The translations under genes were made by a program, and so were the position numbers. Source: Paracoccaceae bacterium (GTDB lineage Bacteria; Pseudomonadota; Alphaproteobacteria; Rhodobacterales; Rhodobacteraceae). Taken from it: 5,602 nt of DNA. Each line of letters starts with the position of its first letter. Within the stretch, counting starts at the first letter, position 1. A model generated the notes under the pieces. That model was not told the origin of the DNA, made no database searches, and worked only from the letters and a program-made list of their open reading frames with translations. The stretch covers positions 1-5,602 of the forward strand of contig SKMI01000098.1 in the NCBI GenBank assembly GCA_007121115.1, given 5' to 3'. Of the stretch, positions 4,080-5,602 are shown in pieces.

Positions 4080-5602
4080 CTACTCCGCACCCGGCTCGAG
4101 CAACCCCCGCAACTCGTAGACCAGCGCCAGCGCCTCGCGCGGGGAAAGCGCGTCTGGTTCGACCTCGGACAGGCGTTCCGTCAACCGCACCGCCGCGGGG
4201 TCGGCCTTGGGCGCGGGCGCGGCGGGCGCGGGCCAGGCCGAGAAGAGCGGCAGATCGTCGATCAGGGCCTGCGGGCGCGCCCCGCCCTCACGCGCGCCTT
4301 CTTCCAGCCGCGCCAGAACCTCGCGGGCGCGATCCACCACGGCCTCGGGCAGCCCGGCCAGCCGCGCCACCTGCACGCCATAGGAGCGATCCGCCGCTCC
4401 CGCCCGTACCTCGTGCAGGAAAATCACCTCGCCCTCCCATTCGCGCACCGCAACGGTGGCGTTCGCCACCCCTTCCAGCCGAGCGGCCAGTTGGGTCAAC
4501 TCATGGTAATGCGTGGCAAACAGCGCCCGGCAGCGGTTCACGGCGTGCAGGTGTTCCAGCACCGCCCAGGCGATGGACAGCCCGTCCCAGGTTGCTGTTC
4601 CGCGCCCGATCTCGTCGAGGATCACCAGCGCGCGGTCATCGGCCTGGTTCAGGATCGCCGCCGTCTCCACCATCTCCACCATGAAGGTCGACCGCCCCCG
4701 CGCCAGATCGTCCGACGCCCCCACCCGGCTGAAAATCTGGCTCACCAGCCCGATCCGCGCGGCCTCGGCGGGCACATGGGCGCCCGCCTGCGCCAGCACC
4801 GCAATCAGCGCGTTCTGGCGCAGGAAGGTGGATTTCCCGGCCATGTTCGGCCCCGTGAGCAGCGTGATTGCGGCGCCCTCTTCGGCGGTAAGCGCGCAGT
4901 CATTGGCGACAAACCGCGCCCCGGAGCGTGTCAGCGCCGCCTCCACCACCGGATGCCGCCCGCCGGTGATGGCAAAGGCGCGGCTGTCATCAAGCTGTGG
5001 CGCGCACCAGTCCAGCGCCGCCGAAAGCTCGGCAAACCCGGCAGCGACATCGATCTCGGCCAGCGCCCGCGCCACCGCGCCCAGCGGTCCCGCCGCGTCC
5101 AGCACCGCCGCGGTGAGTTCGGAAAACAGACGTTTCTCGATCTCCAGCGCCTGCGCGCCCGCGTTCAGGATGCGGGTTTCCAGCTGCGACAGATCCACGG
5201 TGGTGAACCGCAGGGCGTTCGCCGTGGTCTGGCGGTGGATGAAGCGTTCCGAGAGCGGCGGCGCCAGCATCTTCTCGGCGTGGGTCGCGGTGGTCTCGAT
5301 GAAATAGCCCAGCACGTTGTTATGCTTGACCTTCAGCGCCGTGATCCCGGTTTCGCGCGCATACTCGGCCTGCATCGCGGCGATCACCCCGCGCCCTTCG
5401 TCGCGCAGCTTCCGCGCCTCGTCGAGGCCCGCGTCATGCCCCGGCGCCACGAAGCCCCCGTCGCGCAGCATCAGCGGCGGGTCGGCCACCAGCGCGGCCT
5501 CCAGCAGCCCGGCCAGGGTATCATGCCCCGTCAGCGCCTGCGCTGCCGCCTGCAGCCGCGGAGGCGCCTCCGAGGGCAGCTCGGCGGCGATTCGTGTCGC
5601 CT
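4080..5602 (-). CDS. mutS: DNA mismatch repair ATPase MutS, C-terminal 506 residues
   Basis: The frame runs from the window edge to a TAG at 4080-4082, so the N-terminal mismatch-binding domain (Phe-X-Glu motif) and about 370 residues are outside; full MutS is near 870. Visible residues 1-200 are the core/clamp domains, with LKVKHNNVLGYFIE and SERFIHRQTTANALRFTT. The ABC-type ATPase follows: Walker A TGPNMAGKST (4827-4856), signature region STFMVEM, Walker B with DEIGRGTATWDG (4581-4616) and the ATHYHEL switch. A variable tail holds DDLPLF (4242-4259), a plausible beta-clamp binding motif, and ends in a short helical domain. MutS dimers bind mismatches and recruit MutL using ATP. The Trp in ATWDG stands where Tyr or Phe is usual, a mild variation. 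The product is otherwise ordinary and housekeeping; no promoter is visible. It converges on the LysR gene and is probably not linked to it in function. Confidence 0.97.
   Translation of the reverse strand, partial: ATRIAAELPSEAPPRLQAAAQALTGHDTLAGLLEAALVADPPLMLRDGGFVAPGHDAGLDEARKLRDEGRGVIAAMQAEYARETGITALKVKHNNVLGYFIETTATHAEKMLAPPLSERFIHRQTTANALRFTTVDLSQLETRILNAGAQALEIEKRLFSELTAAVLDAAGPLGAVARALAEIDVAAGFAELSAALDWCAPQLDDSRAFAITGGRHPVVEAALTRSGARFVANDCALTAEEGAAITLLTGPNMAGKSTFLRQNALIAVLAQAGAHVPAEAARIGLVSQIFSRVGASDDLARGRSTFMVEMVETAAILNQADDRALVILDEIGRGTATWDGLSIAWAVLEHLHAVNRCRALFATHYHELTQLAARLEGVANATVAVREWEGEVIFLHEVRAGAADRSYGVQVARLAGLPEAVVDRAREVLARLEEGAREGGARPQALIDDLPLFSAWPAPAAPAPKADPAAVRLTERLSEVEPDALSPREALALVYELRGLLEPGAE

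Noticed and set aside
2954..4090. Minus-strand frame open far upstream of the dioxygenase start, giving an apparent 692-codon ORF
   Set aside because: It lies antisense to a clear LysR gene, its sequence is Arg/Gly/His-rich with no recognisable domain, and a strong AGGAGG-ATG marks the dioxygenase start at 2953. Such frames are common in high-GC DNA.
4581..4595. Trp in the MutS DEIGRGTATWDG motif as a functional defect
   Set aside because: The catalytic Asp-Glu and the surrounding motif are intact, and this position is normally another aromatic residue, so it is probably neutral lineage variation.
4046..5307. Plus-strand ORFs of 212 and 264 codons over mutS
   Set aside because: Both are antisense to clear MutS motifs and have Pro/Arg- or Ser/Ala-rich compositions typical of shadow frames.

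Overview
The window reads as a piece of chromosome from a high-GC alphaproteobacterium, most likely of the Rhodobacteraceae. The reasons are very high G+C at third codon positions, short intergenic gaps, and the style of the MutS and LysR proteins. That placement is inference, since no rRNA or other taxonomic marker is present. Five protein-coding genes can be supported, two of them cut by the window edges. One candidate small ORF and several regulatory or terminator-like structures are added. No tRNA, rRNA, insertion sequence, phage gene or CRISPR array was seen.

Layout: (1) 1-1080, plus strand: the C-terminal part of a fusion protein, an extradiol ring-cleaving dioxygenase domain (VOC fold, MhqO/PcpA type) joined in frame to an alpha/beta-hydrolase (MhqD/carboxylesterase type). 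(2) 1081-1156: convergent intergenic gap with a perfect 8-bp hairpin. (3) 1157-1699, minus strand: an NAD(P)H-dependent FMN/quinone reductase. (4) 1700-2011: a 312-base gap holding a candidate 26-residue ORF that overlaps the reductase start by ATGA, and a 16-bp hairpin just after the stop of the next gene. (5) 2012-2953, minus strand: a complete stand-alone dioxygenase of the same MhqO/PcpA family. (6) 2954-3070: a divergent control region with a 23-bp palindrome containing a LysR-type T-N11-A box. (7) 3071-4003, plus strand: a LysR-family regulator. (8) 4004-4079: a short convergent gap with a 16-bp perfect palindrome. (9) 4080-5602, minus strand: the C-terminal 506 residues of the mismatch-repair ATPase MutS.

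The genes from 1 to 4003 form a plausible quinone/hydroquinone detoxification locus. The reductase would take quinones to hydroquinones by two-electron transfer, the two dioxygenases would open hydroquinone rings, and the hydrolase domain would act on an ester or ring-opened product. The LysR protein would control at least the divergent dioxygenase. The same functional set (dioxygenase MhqO, hydrolase MhqD, quinone reductases) is known from the MhqR regulon of Bacillus subtilis, but there the regulator is MarR-type and the dioxygenase and hydrolase are separate proteins. MutS is housekeeping and probably unrelated. The most unusual points are the dioxygenase-hydrolase fusion with a Shine-Dalgarno-like sequence at its internal junction, and the well-placed LysR operator.
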